From assembly GCF_900290235.1 (NCBI RefSeq), contig NZ_OLMK01000009.1, forward strand, positions 186,001 to 250,000: a stretch of DNA of 64,000 bases. Reading direction: 5' to 3'. The first letter of the stretch is position 1. Each line of letters starts with the position of its first letter. This stretch comes from Streptomyces sp. MA5143a (GTDB lineage: Bacteria; Actinomycetota; Actinomycetes; Streptomycetales; Streptomycetaceae). Position numbers and translations under genes: made by a program. A model generated the notes under the pieces. It did not search any database. It had not been told where the DNA came from and saw only the letters and a program-made list of their open reading frames with translations. Of the stretch, positions 15,698 through 23,459 are shown piece by piece.

Positions 15698-16105
15698 TCA
15701 CCGGACCCGCCCCCGGCTCGAGTCGGCGGCGGTCACCAGCCGCCGGACGGTGAGGAGGACCTCTCCCACTCGCAGCCCGGTCAGCTGGGCGACCCGTTCA
15801 GCGACGTCCCGCTGGATCCGCTCGCAGACACGGGGGATGTCGGTGGGGTAGGGCAGGTCCATGGTCAGATGCAGGCGCACCGATCCGGTACGGACGGCGG
15901 CGGAGGCGTGGGGTGCCGCCGGTCCGCCGCGGTCGGGTGGTACGGCGGCGCGCCGGGACTGGGCCGTGCGTGCGGCCTGGGCGGCGATACGGGCGACCAC
16001 CCTGTCGGGGATGACGGTGGCGCCCCGCTCGGCCGGGGGCGGCAGCCCGGCGGCCGGCGCCGGCGGGCCCGACCCCTCGCCGGGGGAACCGGGCCGGGTC
16101 TTCAC
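15698..16105 (-). CDS. Asp23/Gls24 family envelope-stress protein B
   Basis: This 135-aa protein carries the Asp23 fold: VIPDRVVARIAAQAARTAQ (the conserved helix after a beta strand), SVRLHLTMDLPYPTDIPRVCERIQRDVAERVAQLTGLRVGEVLLTVRRLV. The start is the GTG at 16105, which overlaps the TGA of the preceding small gene as GTGA. The upstream extension of this frame overlaps that gene and is rejected. Asp23 proteins polymerise on the membrane via AmaP in Firmicutes. Their role in actinomycetes is not established. Confidence 0.8.
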   Translation of the reverse strand: MKTRPGSPGEGSGPPAPAAGLPPPAERGATVIPDRVVARIAAQAARTAQSRRAAVPPDRGGPAAPHASAAVRTGSVRLHLTMDLPYPTDIPRVCERIQRDVAERVAQLTGLRVGEVLLTVRRLVTAADSSRGRVR

Positions 16106-16269
16106 CGCTGCCTCCGTGTCCGGAGGTCCAGGTCGCCCTGTACGACGAGGCCGACGATCAGCCCCGCCGCACCGAGGACCAGCACCAGCAGAAAGGCCCA
16201 GAAGCCGCCGAAGTAGCCGGCGAAGCCGAGGGCCATGCCGGCCGCGAGTCCCGTCGTTGCTGTGTTCAT
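16102..16269 (-). CDS. 55-aa membrane protein in the Asp23 operon (DUF2273-like position)
   Basis: The ATG at 16269 opens MNTATTGLAAGMALGFAGYF..., 55 aa. It has a Gly/Ala-rich first hydrophobic stretch, then a strong helix (WAFLLVLVLGAAGLIVGLVV), ending QGDLDLRTRRQR. Asp23 operons in Firmicutes carry a comparably small DUF2273 membrane protein at this place, so this is probably the equivalent, though the family match is by position and topology. Its TGA overlaps the GTG of the next Asp23 gene, so translation is likely coupled. It was missed by simple length cut-offs. Confidence 0.78.
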   Translation of the reverse strand: MNTATTGLAAGMALGFAGYFGGFWAFLLVLVLGAAGLIVGLVVQGDLDLRTRRQR

Positions 16270-16353
16270 CTCGCACTCACCCGTCTCGCGAGCGTCCCTC
16301 TCGCCGTGATCATCCGCTCGGGCCCGAGGACACGGCGGTGCTCCCGGCAGCGG

Positions 16354-16845
16354 TCATCTCACGCGGCCCTCGTTCGGTTCGGTCTGTTCCTCGTCGTCGT
16401 CGGGCAGGTGGACGTCGTCGACGGCGATGTTCACCTCGACGACCTCCAGGCCCGTCATCCGCTCCACGGCGCTGATGACATTGGTGCGTACGCCGCCCGC
16501 GACGTCGACGATGGAGACGCCGTACTCGACGACGACGTCCAGGTCCACCGCGGCCTGCCGTTCCCCGACCTCGACCTTGACGCCGCGGGTGACCGCTCCG
16601 CCTCCGCCTCCGCCGGGGACGCGTTCCCGCATGGCTCCGAAGGCGCGGGCCATGCCGGCGCCCAGGCTGTGGATGCCCGGTACCTCGCGGGCGGCCATGC
16701 CCGCGATCTTGGCCACCACACCGTCCGCGATGGTGGTCCTGCCCCGTGTCTCGGCCGGAGCCCCGGCCCCGGTGCGGCCCTTGAGCGCGCTCACGCCCGC
16801 TTCGGGCCGGCTGCCCCCGCCGACGCTGGTGATGTTGTCCGTCAT
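16354..16845 (-). CDS. Asp23/Gls24 family envelope-stress protein A
   Basis: This 163-aa protein has a clear Asp23 domain. GRTTIADGVVAKIAGMAAREVPGI (about 35-58) is the family's opening strand-helix. A Gly-rich loop (MRERVPGGGGGG) follows, then GVKVEVGERQAAVDLDVVVEYGVSIVDVAGGVRTNVISAVERMTGLEVVEVNIAVDDV (about 88-146). The tail is very acidic. The ATG at 16845 is the start. It is the first gene of the six-gene minus-strand operon and is divergent from the ECF sigma gene, so the 150 bp between them likely hold both promoters. Confidence 0.88.
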   Translation of the reverse strand: MTDNITSVGGGSRPEAGVSALKGRTGAGAPAETRGRTTIADGVVAKIAGMAAREVPGIHSLGAGMARAFGAMRERVPGGGGGGAVTRGVKVEVGERQAAVDLDVVVEYGVSIVDVAGGVRTNVISAVERMTGLEVVEVNIAVDDVHLPDDDEEQTEPNEGRVR

Positions 16846-16935
16846 GGCGGTCGCCTCGATCGGTCGGCCGGACACCGGAATGGTGCCCGTCGAACGTTGG
16901 ACATACCGGGCGGCACAATCCTCACGCGTCTGGCA

Positions 16936-16951
16936 TGTGATGTGCGTCACA
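16936..16951. promoter_or_regulatory. CRP-like palindrome TGTGA-N6-TCACA
   Basis: TGTGA-TGTGCG-TCACA is an exact match to the CRP/FNR half-site pattern. It sits between the divergent Asp23 operon and ECF sigma gene, about 48 nt before the sigma start and about 90 nt before the Asp23 start. A CRP-family regulator is the natural candidate. Confidence 0.6.
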
Positions 16952-16968
16952 ACTCGTATCAGGGGTAC
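16944..16968 (+). promoter_or_regulatory. Sigma-B-like promoter for the ECF sigma gene
   Basis: GCGT at 16944-16947, a 15-nt spacer, then GGGTAC at 16963-16968. This fits the Streptomyces sigma-B-type pattern GNNT-N14-16-GGGTA(C/T) as I know it. The -35 overlaps the CRP-like palindrome, so a bound regulator would affect this promoter directly. The sigma start codon is 30 nt downstream. Confidence 0.5.
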
Positions 16969-16998
16969 ACGATCGTTCCGAGCCTGCGTGGGAGCGTC

Positions 16999-17574
16999 AT
17001 GATCGAACGCACTGCTTCCCCACGACTGGGGTGCGACCTGCCCGACCGCCTGCTGGCGGTACGGGCGGCCGAGGGAGACGAGGACTCCTTCGCCGTTCTC
17101 GTCCAGCGGCACAGCCGGTCCCTGCTGACCCTGGCCCGTTGCATGCTGGGCAACCCCCAGGACGCCGAGGAGGCCGTTCAGGACGCCTTCGTCAGCGCCT
17201 GGCGCCACCTGCCGGAATACCGCCACAGGGCGGAGTTCCACACCTGGATGTACCGGATCACCGTCAACCGCTGCCAGACCATGTGCCACCGACGGCCGCC
17301 GCCTCTTTCCCTGGACACCGTCGCCGAACCCGCGGCGGGCGACGCGTGGAGCCAGCCCGCCCGGACCGCCGAGGAGGACGCGGCCATGGCCGCCCTGTTC
17401 CGCGCGCTCGCCGAGCTGGACGCCGGACAGCGGGTCTGCTGGATCCTGAGGGAGGTGCAGGGCCTGCCCTACAAGGAGATAGCGCACGTGACGCGTACCG
17501 ACGAGCAGACGGTACGCGGCAGACTGTTCAGGGCACGCCGATCCCTGCAGGAGGCGATGGGCTCATGGCGCTAG
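16999..17574 (+). CDS. ECF RNA polymerase sigma factor
   Basis: This 191-aa sigma-70-family protein has only regions 2 and 4. Region 2 (about 20-90) includes DEDSFAVLVQRHSRSLLTLARCMLGNPQDAEEAVQDAFVSAWRHL and FHTWMYRITVNRC. Region 4 (about 130-185) includes LAELDAGQRVCWILREVQGLPYKEIAHVTRTDEQTVRGRLFRARRSL. The frame is open far upstream, but the ATG at 16999 after GGGAGCG gives the standard ECF length. Its stop lies inside the next gene (10-nt overlap, ATG at 17565), the usual layout of a sigma/anti-sigma pair. Its targets are unknown. The divergent Asp23 operon is the obvious candidate. Confidence 0.92.
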   Translation: MIERTASPRLGCDLPDRLLAVRAAEGDEDSFAVLVQRHSRSLLTLARCMLGNPQDAEEAVQDAFVSAWRHLPEYRHRAEFHTWMYRITVNRCQTMCHRRPPPLSLDTVAEPAAGDAWSQPARTAEEDAAMAALFRALAELDAGQRVCWILREVQGLPYKEIAHVTRTDEQTVRGRLFRARRSLQEAMGSWR

Positions 17575-18236
17575 ACGACCCGCACACGCGGCCTCCCGAA
17601 CCGCCCGGAGCCGGCGGGCCCCGCAACGGCTGGGCCGCCGCCGACGTGCCCCCGATCGCAGGCGATGAGGTACTGCCCTGCGGCCGCCTGCTCAGCCGGG
17701 TCTGGGAACAGGCGCGGGACGCACCACCGGCCGCGGACCCGCACCCGGTGTCCTGTCCATACTGCCGAGAGGCGGTCGAGGGACTGGCCACGGTGAACGC
17801 GGCCGCCCGGACGCTGCGCGACGAGGACCCTCCGGGCCTGCACGCACTCGCCGACCGGGTCATGGACGTCGTCAGGGCAGAGGTCCGGTTCGGGCGGCTG
17901 CTGCCCCTGGCCGACCCCGACCGGGACCTGCGGATCGCCGAGAGCGCCGCGGCCAAGGTGCTGAGGCGGGCCGCGGACACGGTCCCCGGTGCCAGGGCCG
18001 CGACCTGCCGGCTCGTACCCGAGGGCAACGGCACCGACGTGCGGGTGACCATGACCCTGGCCGCCGCCCTCGACCGCCCGCTGCCCGACCGGGTCCACCA
18101 GGTACGCCGATCGGTCCTCCACTCGGCCGGACAGGACCTGGGGCTCACGGTGACAGCCGTCGACATCACCGTGGCCGACGTACTGGAACCGGGACCGACC
18201 CTCGGTCCCCGCCTCCCGACGGGCGGTGGCGCATGA
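17565..18236 (+). CDS. Asp23-like protein with RsrA-type zinc anti-sigma motif; probable anti-sigma factor
   Basis: This 223-aa protein overlaps the end of the ECF sigma gene. Residues 30-85 carry C39 (VLPCGRLL) and H60-x3-C64-x2-C67 (HPVSCPYC), then a helix (REAVEGLATVNAAARTL). C-x20-H-x3-C-x2-C has the layout of the zinc anti-sigma (ZAS) motif in RsrA. Residues about 92-215 look like an Asp23/Gls24 domain (DLRIAESAAAKVLRRAADTVPGARAATCRLV..., DVRVTMTLAAALDRPLPDRVHQVRRSVLHSAG). I infer that it holds the sigma factor inactive and couples this to an Asp23 assembly, with the thiols as a possible redox or zinc sensor. I saw no membrane helix. Confidence 0.75.
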   Translation: MALDDPHTRPPEPPGAGGPRNGWAAADVPPIAGDEVLPCGRLLSRVWEQARDAPPAADPHPVSCPYCREAVEGLATVNAAARTLRDEDPPGLHALADRVMDVVRAEVRFGRLLPLADPDRDLRIAESAAAKVLRRAADTVPGARAATCRLVPEGNGTDVRVTMTLAAALDRPLPDRVHQVRRSVLHSAGQDLGLTVTAVDITVADVLEPGPTLGPRLPTGGGA

Positions 18237-18601
18237 TGACCGCCACCGGCACCACCGCGCTCCCCGGCGTCGCGGCCGAGGCAGCCCTCGCGGTTCCTGG
18301 CGTGGCCGCCCTGCAGCCCCGCCTCGCCCGGCGCCTCGCGGCAGCCGCCGCGCCCACCCGGGCGGACACCACGCCACCTGAGGCCGGCGTACGCGCCGAC
18401 CGGGCGCCGGACGGTTCGGGATGGCACATCGAGGTGCGCTGCGTCCTGACGGAGGGTCGGCGGGCGCTGGACATCGCCCGAATCGTCCACGACCGGGTGA
18501 CAGCCGCCCTCGTCACCCACCTCGCCACCCACGGTGCCGCGGAGCCGGTCACCGTCGCGGTCACGGTGACCGGTATCGCCGCCTGGCGCGAAGCGGCATG
18601 A
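18233..18601 (+). CDS. Small Asp23-related protein
   Basis: This 122-aa soluble protein starts at 18233 in an ATGATG that overlaps the stop of the zinc-motif gene, so it is cotranslated with it. The pattern resembles an Asp23 domain: LPGVAAEAALAVPGVAALQPRLARRLAAAA at the N-terminus, then WHIEVRCVLTEGRRALDIARIVHDRVTAAL and PVTVAVTVTGI. Asp23-type proteins share this N-terminal amphipathic helix plus alternating beta/helix core. It is the third gene of the sigma operon. Its assignment is weaker than for the other Asp23 members. Confidence 0.6.
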   Translation: MMTATGTTALPGVAAEAALAVPGVAALQPRLARRLAAAAAPTRADTTPPEAGVRADRAPDGSGWHIEVRCVLTEGRRALDIARIVHDRVTAALVTHLATHGAAEPVTVAVTVTGIAAWREAA

Positions 18602-18959
18602 GCGGCGGCGCGGGCACAGGCCCCACGAACCGTCGTTCGGCAAGCGGCAGGTCGCCGACCGTGGGAGCGCGCTGCTCCCCGTCCGGAAGTCCTACATGGG
18701 TGGTCGCGGCTCAAGCCTCGGTGCCGCCGACGATCCGGCTCCCGTACGGGGTGACCGGCTGTGAGTTACTCCTCCGGACGTGCCCGTCGAAGCCCGCCCA
18801 CCATGGAGCTCCAGACTCTGGCGTGTCGCATAAGACATCGGCCTGTCGAGCCGCTTTTGTACAGAGCAGCCGTGGCGGCCGCGTCCGCGGGCGGATGCCG
18901 GAGCGTGACTGTTCACGGATTGACGCTCACTGCGGTTATTACCAAGCTGGTGGGGGGCT
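18602..18959. other. 358-bp gap before the second SpoIIE gene
   Basis: No supported gene. A TTGACG hexamer at 18920-18925 could be part of a -35, but no -10 sits at a standard distance. GGTTATTACC at 18934-18943 is the only AT-rich patch near the start. Confidence 0.4.
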
Positions 18960-20213
18960 GTGGAAGGGGCTGCGGTCGTGAGTGGTGGACAGAGTGAGCT
19001 CACCCGATTGCTGACGGCAGCGGAGACAGCGGCGCCGGCGGACGCCGTCGACGTGATCGCGGAGGACCTGCGGCGGCGTTTCGAGGCCACTAAGGTCTCT
19101 TTCCTCATCGTGGACCTGACGGGGAAGGCGGTGGCTCGGCTGTCCACCGCTCCCACTCAAGGTGGGCGGCAGGCCGAGCGGGTTCCCCTGTTCGGCAGTG
19201 TCTACGAGGAGGTGATCCGTACCCAGCGCCTGTATCAGGACGCGACCGGCGAGGGGCAGCGGGTGATCGTGCCCGTCACCAACCGCGGGGATGCGATCGG
19301 GCTGCTGGAACTGCTCCTGCCGACCGGCCCTGGCGAGGACGTGCTCGACGCAGTCGGGGAAGCCGCCCACATCCTGGCCTACATCGTGATCGCCAACGGC
19401 CGCTTCACCGATCTCTACACCTGGGGCAAACGCTCCAAGCCGGCCACCCTGGCAGCTGAAATCCAGTACCAGCTGCTGCCCCTGTCGCTGTCGTGCGAGG
19501 CCGCACAGTTCACCCTGTGCGGGAACCTGGAGCCCTCCGAGGACCTCAGCGGCGACACCTTCGACTACACCGTGGACCGCGACACCTTGCACGTGTCGGT
19601 GACCGATCCCATGGGCCACGACATGGATTCCGCCCTGGCCGCCACGGTCCTGGTGGGCGCCCTGCGCGGGGCCCGCCGGGCGGGCACCGGCCTGGGCGAA
19701 CAGGCCCACCGGGCAGACCAGGCACTGATCGAACACGGCCACGGTCATGCCACCGGGCAGCTCCTGCGCATCAATCTCCATACCGGGCGGGCCCAATTCG
19801 TCAACGCCGGTCATCCCTGGCCGCTGCGCATGCGCGACGGGGCTGTGGAGACGATCACCTGCGAGGTGGACCATCCCTTCGGGCTGTCTGAGCTGACTCC
19901 CCACCCGTACCGTGTGCAGGACCTCGACCTGCGGCCCGGTGACCGTCTGCTCATGTTCACCGACGGCATGCTCGAACGTCACGGAGAGAAGGTCGATCTG
20001 CCCGCCCTGCTGGGGTGCACCCGGAATCTGCACCCGAGGGAGACCGCGCTGGCGCTGACGTCCGCGGTCCGGGACGCCGCCGACGGCCGGCTCGAAGACG
20101 ATGCCACCGCCGTCTGCCTGGACTGGCACGGCCCCCAGGAGACCCAGCGGCACGTCAGCAGCGGCGCAGACACCCGGCAAGCCTCAGCCGCACGCACGAA
20201 GGACCAGTCGTGA
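18960..20213 (+). CDS. GAF-like/SpoIIE-type PP2C phosphatase (2)
   Basis: This 417-aa paralogue of the phosphatase at 12478 has a GAF-like sensor at about 15-150 ([45 protein letters not shown]) and a PP2C domain at about 170-390. The metal motifs are [30 protein letters not shown] and [11 protein letters not shown]. The second motif reads MGHD where the family usually has MGHG, next to the metal aspartate, so catalysis may be altered. The start is a GTG at 18960, and GTG at 18978 is an alternative. It ends the stress block. The DNA-ligase stub and IS110 copy 3 follow. Confidence 0.83.
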   Translation: MEGAAVVSGGQSELTRLLTAAETAAPADAVDVIAEDLRRRFEATKVSFLIVDLTGKAVARLSTAPTQGGRQAERVPLFGSVYEEVIRTQRLYQDATGEGQRVIVPVTNRGDAIGLLELLLPTGPGEDVLDAVGEAAHILAYIVIANGRFTDLYTWGKRSKPATLAAEIQYQLLPLSLSCEAAQFTLCGNLEPSEDLSGDTFDYTVDRDTLHVSVTDPMGHDMDSALAATVLVGALRGARRAGTGLGEQAHRADQALIEHGHGHATGQLLRINLHTGRAQFVNAGHPWPLRMRDGAVETITCEVDHPFGLSELTPHPYRVQDLDLRPGDRLLMFTDGMLERHGEKVDLPALLGCTRNLHPRETALALTSAVRDAADGRLEDDATAVCLDWHGPQETQRHVSSGADTRQASAARTKDQS

Positions 20214-20245
20214 CCTGGGTGAACAGTGCCAACGCGAATGAGACA

Positions 20246-20353
20246 TCACGAGGTGTCTGGAGAACCGTCCCACTTCTCCTCGGCGGCCCACCCATCGGGC
20301 GGCGCCGGGTCGGTGGCGGGGGCCGCGAGCATCGGGTCCGGCAGCGCCCACAT
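20246..20353 (-). pseudogene. N-terminal stub of an ATP-dependent DNA ligase
   Basis: Reading from the ATG at 20353: MWALPDPMLAAPATDPAPP, DGWAAEEKWDG, then SPDTS and a stop. The family begins with an Ala/Pro-rich lead-in to ...GW(V/A)AEPKWDG(F/Y)RA, where the KxDG lysine is the AMP acceptor. Homology stops right after KWDG, and no other ligase motif follows. It is therefore a 35-codon remnant with its 3' part deleted. The break lies between the SpoIIE gene and IS110 copy 3. Confidence 0.65.
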
Positions 20354-20649
20354 GCGCCATGCCTTCCACGCGGGCGCCCCCTTCGTGCGGTGCTGCTGTT
20401 CCCCATTACTCGAGTAGACCGAGTTCCCAAGCACTCGCCGGTGCCTTTGCCGAGCTGCTAGGCAGCCTCTTTGGCAGCCCGCGCCATGACTTGCGGACAA
20501 CCGTGCACCAGAATGAGGGCTCGAAGCCGTTCGTGCGATGGCCGATGGAGGGCGACCGTAAGGCGGCCCAGACGGCTGTCTGTCATTGCCGGTCGCGAGT
20601 GGGCGGGGTGTCAACTCATTCTCAGCCTGCTCCGGCCAGGTTGGGCATT

Positions 20650-20772
20650 GGTTCGGGCGAAGCCATCCGGCTGTGGTCGGTAGATGCCGATACGCCGGGA
20701 TCGATGCGACGGTTGCGCGATGCCGTCCCGGACGGGGGTCTGACTCTTGAGATCTTTGACCGAAGTGTCCAG
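20650..20772 (+). repeat. IS110 leader block D
   Basis: The fourth copy of the conserved leader block, in element copy 3, from GGTTCGGGCGAAGCCATCC to TTTGACCGAAGTGTCCAG. It carries the same CCGTCCCGGACGG near-palindrome as block A. Confidence 0.7.
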
Positions 20773-20937
20773 TCACAGGCTTGTCGACCGTCGTTGCGGG
20801 CTGGCTTCTGCTGTCACCGAGCCACAGGGCGTGTCCCCATAGGGGCCTTGCCGAGTTCCAGGCGCCATCACGGTTCAGACCGCCCGAGCGGGCCGGTGCC
20901 ATCCACTCAGCGTGTCACCCTGCGGGAGGCGAACCAC

Positions 20938-22035
20938 ATGACGACCAGACAGCGCAGCACCTCCTCCAGTACGGATCCTCCCGTGCGGAGAGAAGTCGTG
21001 CTCGGCGTGGACACGCACGGTGAGGTGCACGTCGCCGCCGTGGTGTCCCCGCTGGGCAAGATCCTGGGCACCGAGTCCTTTCCGGCGACGGTGGCCGGCT
21101 ACCGGCGGCTGCTCGTGTGGGCCCGCAGGCGGGGGACGGTGCGCCGGGCCGGTGTGGAGGGCACCGGTACCTTCGGCGCGGGCCTGTCCCGCTACCTGCT
21201 GACCCAGCAGATCCAGGTGTTCGAAGTGAACCGGCCCGACCGCACAGCCCGCCGTCTGCTCGGCAAGTCGGACCCGCTCGATGCGCAGGCCGCAGCGCGA
21301 GCCGTGCTCAGCGGTCGCACCCGGGCCCAGGCCAAGTCCGGCGACGGACCCGTGCAAGGCGCCCGGATCTACAAACTCGCCAAGGACTCCGCGGTCAAGG
21401 CCCGCACACAGGCGATCAACCAGCTCAAGGCCGTCCTGGTGATCGCCGACCCCGCCCTGCGGGAACGGTTGTCGAGCTTGGGCAATGCCGAGCTGTTCCG
21501 CACCTGCGCGACCCTCAGCCCACCCGATGGTGGGGGAGACGAGGACGCGGTGACCCAGGCCACCCACCTGACATTACGCATGCTCGCCGAGCGCATTGAG
21601 CAGCTCACCGGGCAGATCAACGAGCTGAACCAATGCCTGACCCGGCTCGTCGAACGCCACGCGCCGCAACTGCTCGTACCGATGGGCATCGGCCCGGACA
21701 GCGCCGTCACTCTCCTGATCACCATGGGGGACAATCCCGAGCGGCTGAACACCGAGGCGTCCTTTGCTGCCCTTTGCGGAGTCAGCCCCATCGAGTACTC
21801 CTCCGGGCGGCGCATCACGCGACGGCTCAACCACGGCGGCGACCGGCAGGCCAACGCCGCCCTGCACCGCATCGTGTTCACCCGCCTGCGTCACGACCCG
21901 CGCACCCAGGCGTACTACGAACGCCGCACTCAGGAGGGCAAGACCCGCCGTGAGATCATCCGATGCCTAAAGCGATATGCCGCCCGCGAGGTCTTCAACC
22001 TGGTCAGACCGGTTTCTCGCGCCCCCGCGTTATAG
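20938..22035 (+). CDS. IS110-family transposase, copy 3
   Basis: This 365-aa intact transposase has all family residues present (GVDTHGE, GVEGTGTFG, SDPLDAQAAAR, SPIEYSSGRRITRRLNHGGDRQANAA). The frame runs open from 20359 through the leader, but the ATG at 20938 matches the start of copies 1 and 2. Small changes (PMGIGPDSA for PVGIGPDSA, an altered linker SPPDGGGDEDAVTQ) show it has diverged under protein-level constraint. It may drive expression into pcaL downstream, since no terminator separates them. Confidence 0.93.
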   Translation: MTTRQRSTSSSTDPPVRREVVLGVDTHGEVHVAAVVSPLGKILGTESFPATVAGYRRLLVWARRRGTVRRAGVEGTGTFGAGLSRYLLTQQIQVFEVNRPDRTARRLLGKSDPLDAQAAARAVLSGRTRAQAKSGDGPVQGARIYKLAKDSAVKARTQAINQLKAVLVIADPALRERLSSLGNAELFRTCATLSPPDGGGDEDAVTQATHLTLRMLAERIEQLTGQINELNQCLTRLVERHAPQLLVPMGIGPDSAVTLLITMGDNPERLNTEASFAALCGVSPIEYSSGRRITRRLNHGGDRQANAALHRIVFTRLRHDPRTQAYYERRTQEGKTRREIIRCLKRYAAREVFNLVRPVSRAPAL

Positions 22036-22067
22036 GGGCGTCCGTGAGACGTGAGAGGGTCTGGGGC

Positions 22068-23369
22068 GTGAGTGAGACACCCCCGAACACCCTGCAATAC
22101 CGCTTTGACGGGCCAGAAGACGCTCCGGTCCTGATCTTGGGTCCCTCACTGGGTACCACATGGCACATGTGGGACAGGCAGATCCCCGAACTGACCAAGC
22201 AGTGGCGGGTCTTCCGGTTCGACCTGCCGGGCCACGGCGGTGCCCCCGCGTACCCCGGCGGTTCGGTCTCCGAGCTGGCCGCCCGGCTGCTGGCCACGCT
22301 GGACGCGGTCGGTGTGCAGCGCTTCGGCTACGCGGGCTGCGCGCTCGGCGGCGCCATCGGCGCGGAGCTCGCGCTGCGCCACCCCGACCGCATCGCCTCC
22401 CTCGCGCTGATCGCCGCGTCGCCGCGCTTCGGCACGGCCGACGAGTTCCGCCAGCGCGGTGTGATCGTACGGACGAACGGCCTCGACCCGATCGCGCGTA
22501 CGTCCCCGGACCGCTGGTTCACCGCCGGGTTCGCGGCGGCGCAGCCCGCGATCACCGAGTGGGCCGTGCAGATGGTCCGCACCACCGACCCCGGCTGCTA
22601 CATCGCCGCCTGCGAGGCCCTCGCCTCGTTCGACGTCCGCGCCGAACTGGGCCGTATCGGAGTCCCCACCCTGGTCCTCGTCGGCTCCGACGACCAGGTC
22701 ACCGGGCCCGCCGAGGCCCGTACGCTCGTCGCGGGCATCCCGGACGCCCGGCTCGCCGTCGTCCCCAGCGCCTCGCACCTGGTGCCCGTCGAGCAGCCCG
22801 CCGCGGTCACCGACCTCCTCGTCCGGCACTTCTCGACTGCCTGGCAGCCGGCGTACGACTCGACCACCGGTCAGATCGCCATCCCGGCGGCGCCCGCCAA
22901 GCCGGCCCTCGCGGTCGCCGTGCCGCAGCAGAGCGGCCCCGTCGCCGAGATCGCCCCGGCCGCCGTCCAGCCGGAGGCGACGGGCAGACCCGATCCGTAC
23001 GACGCCGGGCTCAAGGTCCGCCGCGAGGTGCTCGGCGACGCGCACGTCGACCGGGCGCTGGCCACGGCGGACGAGTTCTCCGGGGACTTCCAGGAGTTCA
23101 TCACCCGCTACGCGTGGGGCGAGATCTGGGACCGGCCGGGCCTCGACCGCCGCTCCCGCAGCTGCGTCACGCTCACCGCCCTCGTCGCAGGCGGACACCT
23201 CGACGAACTCGCCTTCCACACCCGGGCCGCCCTGCGCAACGGGCTCACCCCGAACGAGATCAAGGAAGTCCTCCTCCAGGCCGCCGTCTACTGCGGCGTT
23301 CCCGCCGCCAACAGCGCCTTCAAGGTCGCCCAGCAGATCATCCGGGAGGAGACCACCCCCGAGGAGTGA
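22068..23369 (+). CDS. pcaL: PcaL: 3-oxoadipate enol-lactonase / 4-carboxymuconolactone decarboxylase fusion
   Basis: This 433-aa bifunctional enzyme of the protocatechuate branch of the beta-ketoadipate pathway has an alpha/beta-hydrolase (PcaD) domain at 1-265. After an Ala/Pro linker comes a CMD (PcaC) domain at about 310-425 (KVRREVLGDAHVDRAL, WDRPGLDRRSRSCVTLTALVAGG, NGLTPNEIKEVLLQAAVYCGVPAAN). The hydrolase Asp (VGSDDQV) and His (SASHLVP) are there. The nucleophile elbow reads G-C-A92-L-G, with Ala where the catalytic Ser is expected. The start GTG at 22068 gives VSETPPNT. It normally closes a pca operon, but here IS110 copy 3 abuts its start and no other pca gene is present. Confidence 0.9.
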   Translation: MSETPPNTLQYRFDGPEDAPVLILGPSLGTTWHMWDRQIPELTKQWRVFRFDLPGHGGAPAYPGGSVSELAARLLATLDAVGVQRFGYAGCALGGAIGAELALRHPDRIASLALIAASPRFGTADEFRQRGVIVRTNGLDPIARTSPDRWFTAGFAAAQPAITEWAVQMVRTTDPGCYIAACEALASFDVRAELGRIGVPTLVLVGSDDQVTGPAEARTLVAGIPDARLAVVPSASHLVPVEQPAAVTDLLVRHFSTAWQPAYDSTTGQIAIPAAPAKPALAVAVPQQSGPVAEIAPAAVQPEATGRPDPYDAGLKVRREVLGDAHVDRALATADEFSGDFQEFITRYAWGEIWDRPGLDRRSRSCVTLTALVAGGHLDELAFHTRAALRNGLTPNEIKEVLLQAAVYCGVPAANSAFKVAQQIIREETTPEE

Positions 23370-23459
23370 CCCCGGCAGCGGGCCCGTACGGGCCGGCGAC
23401 CCGACTTTTCGCATACCGGCGGGGGCCCTCGGGCGTCCCGCGGGGGGCAGGATGGGGGC

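Larger units (their letters stand above)
20478..22050 (+). mobile_element. IS110-family element, copy 3
   Basis: It has the same leader and transposase as copy 1. Homology starts near 20478 (CCCGCGCCATGACTTG) and ends about 15 nt past the transposase stop (ATAGGGGCGTCCGTGAGA). It sits between a truncated DNA-ligase gene and the start of pcaL, whose GTG lies only about 30 nt beyond the transposase stop. Confidence 0.7.

Noticed and set aside
18920..18940. TTGACG as a -35 for the second SpoIIE gene
   Set aside because: No -10-like hexamer at 16-18 nt; only an AT patch at about 12 nt.
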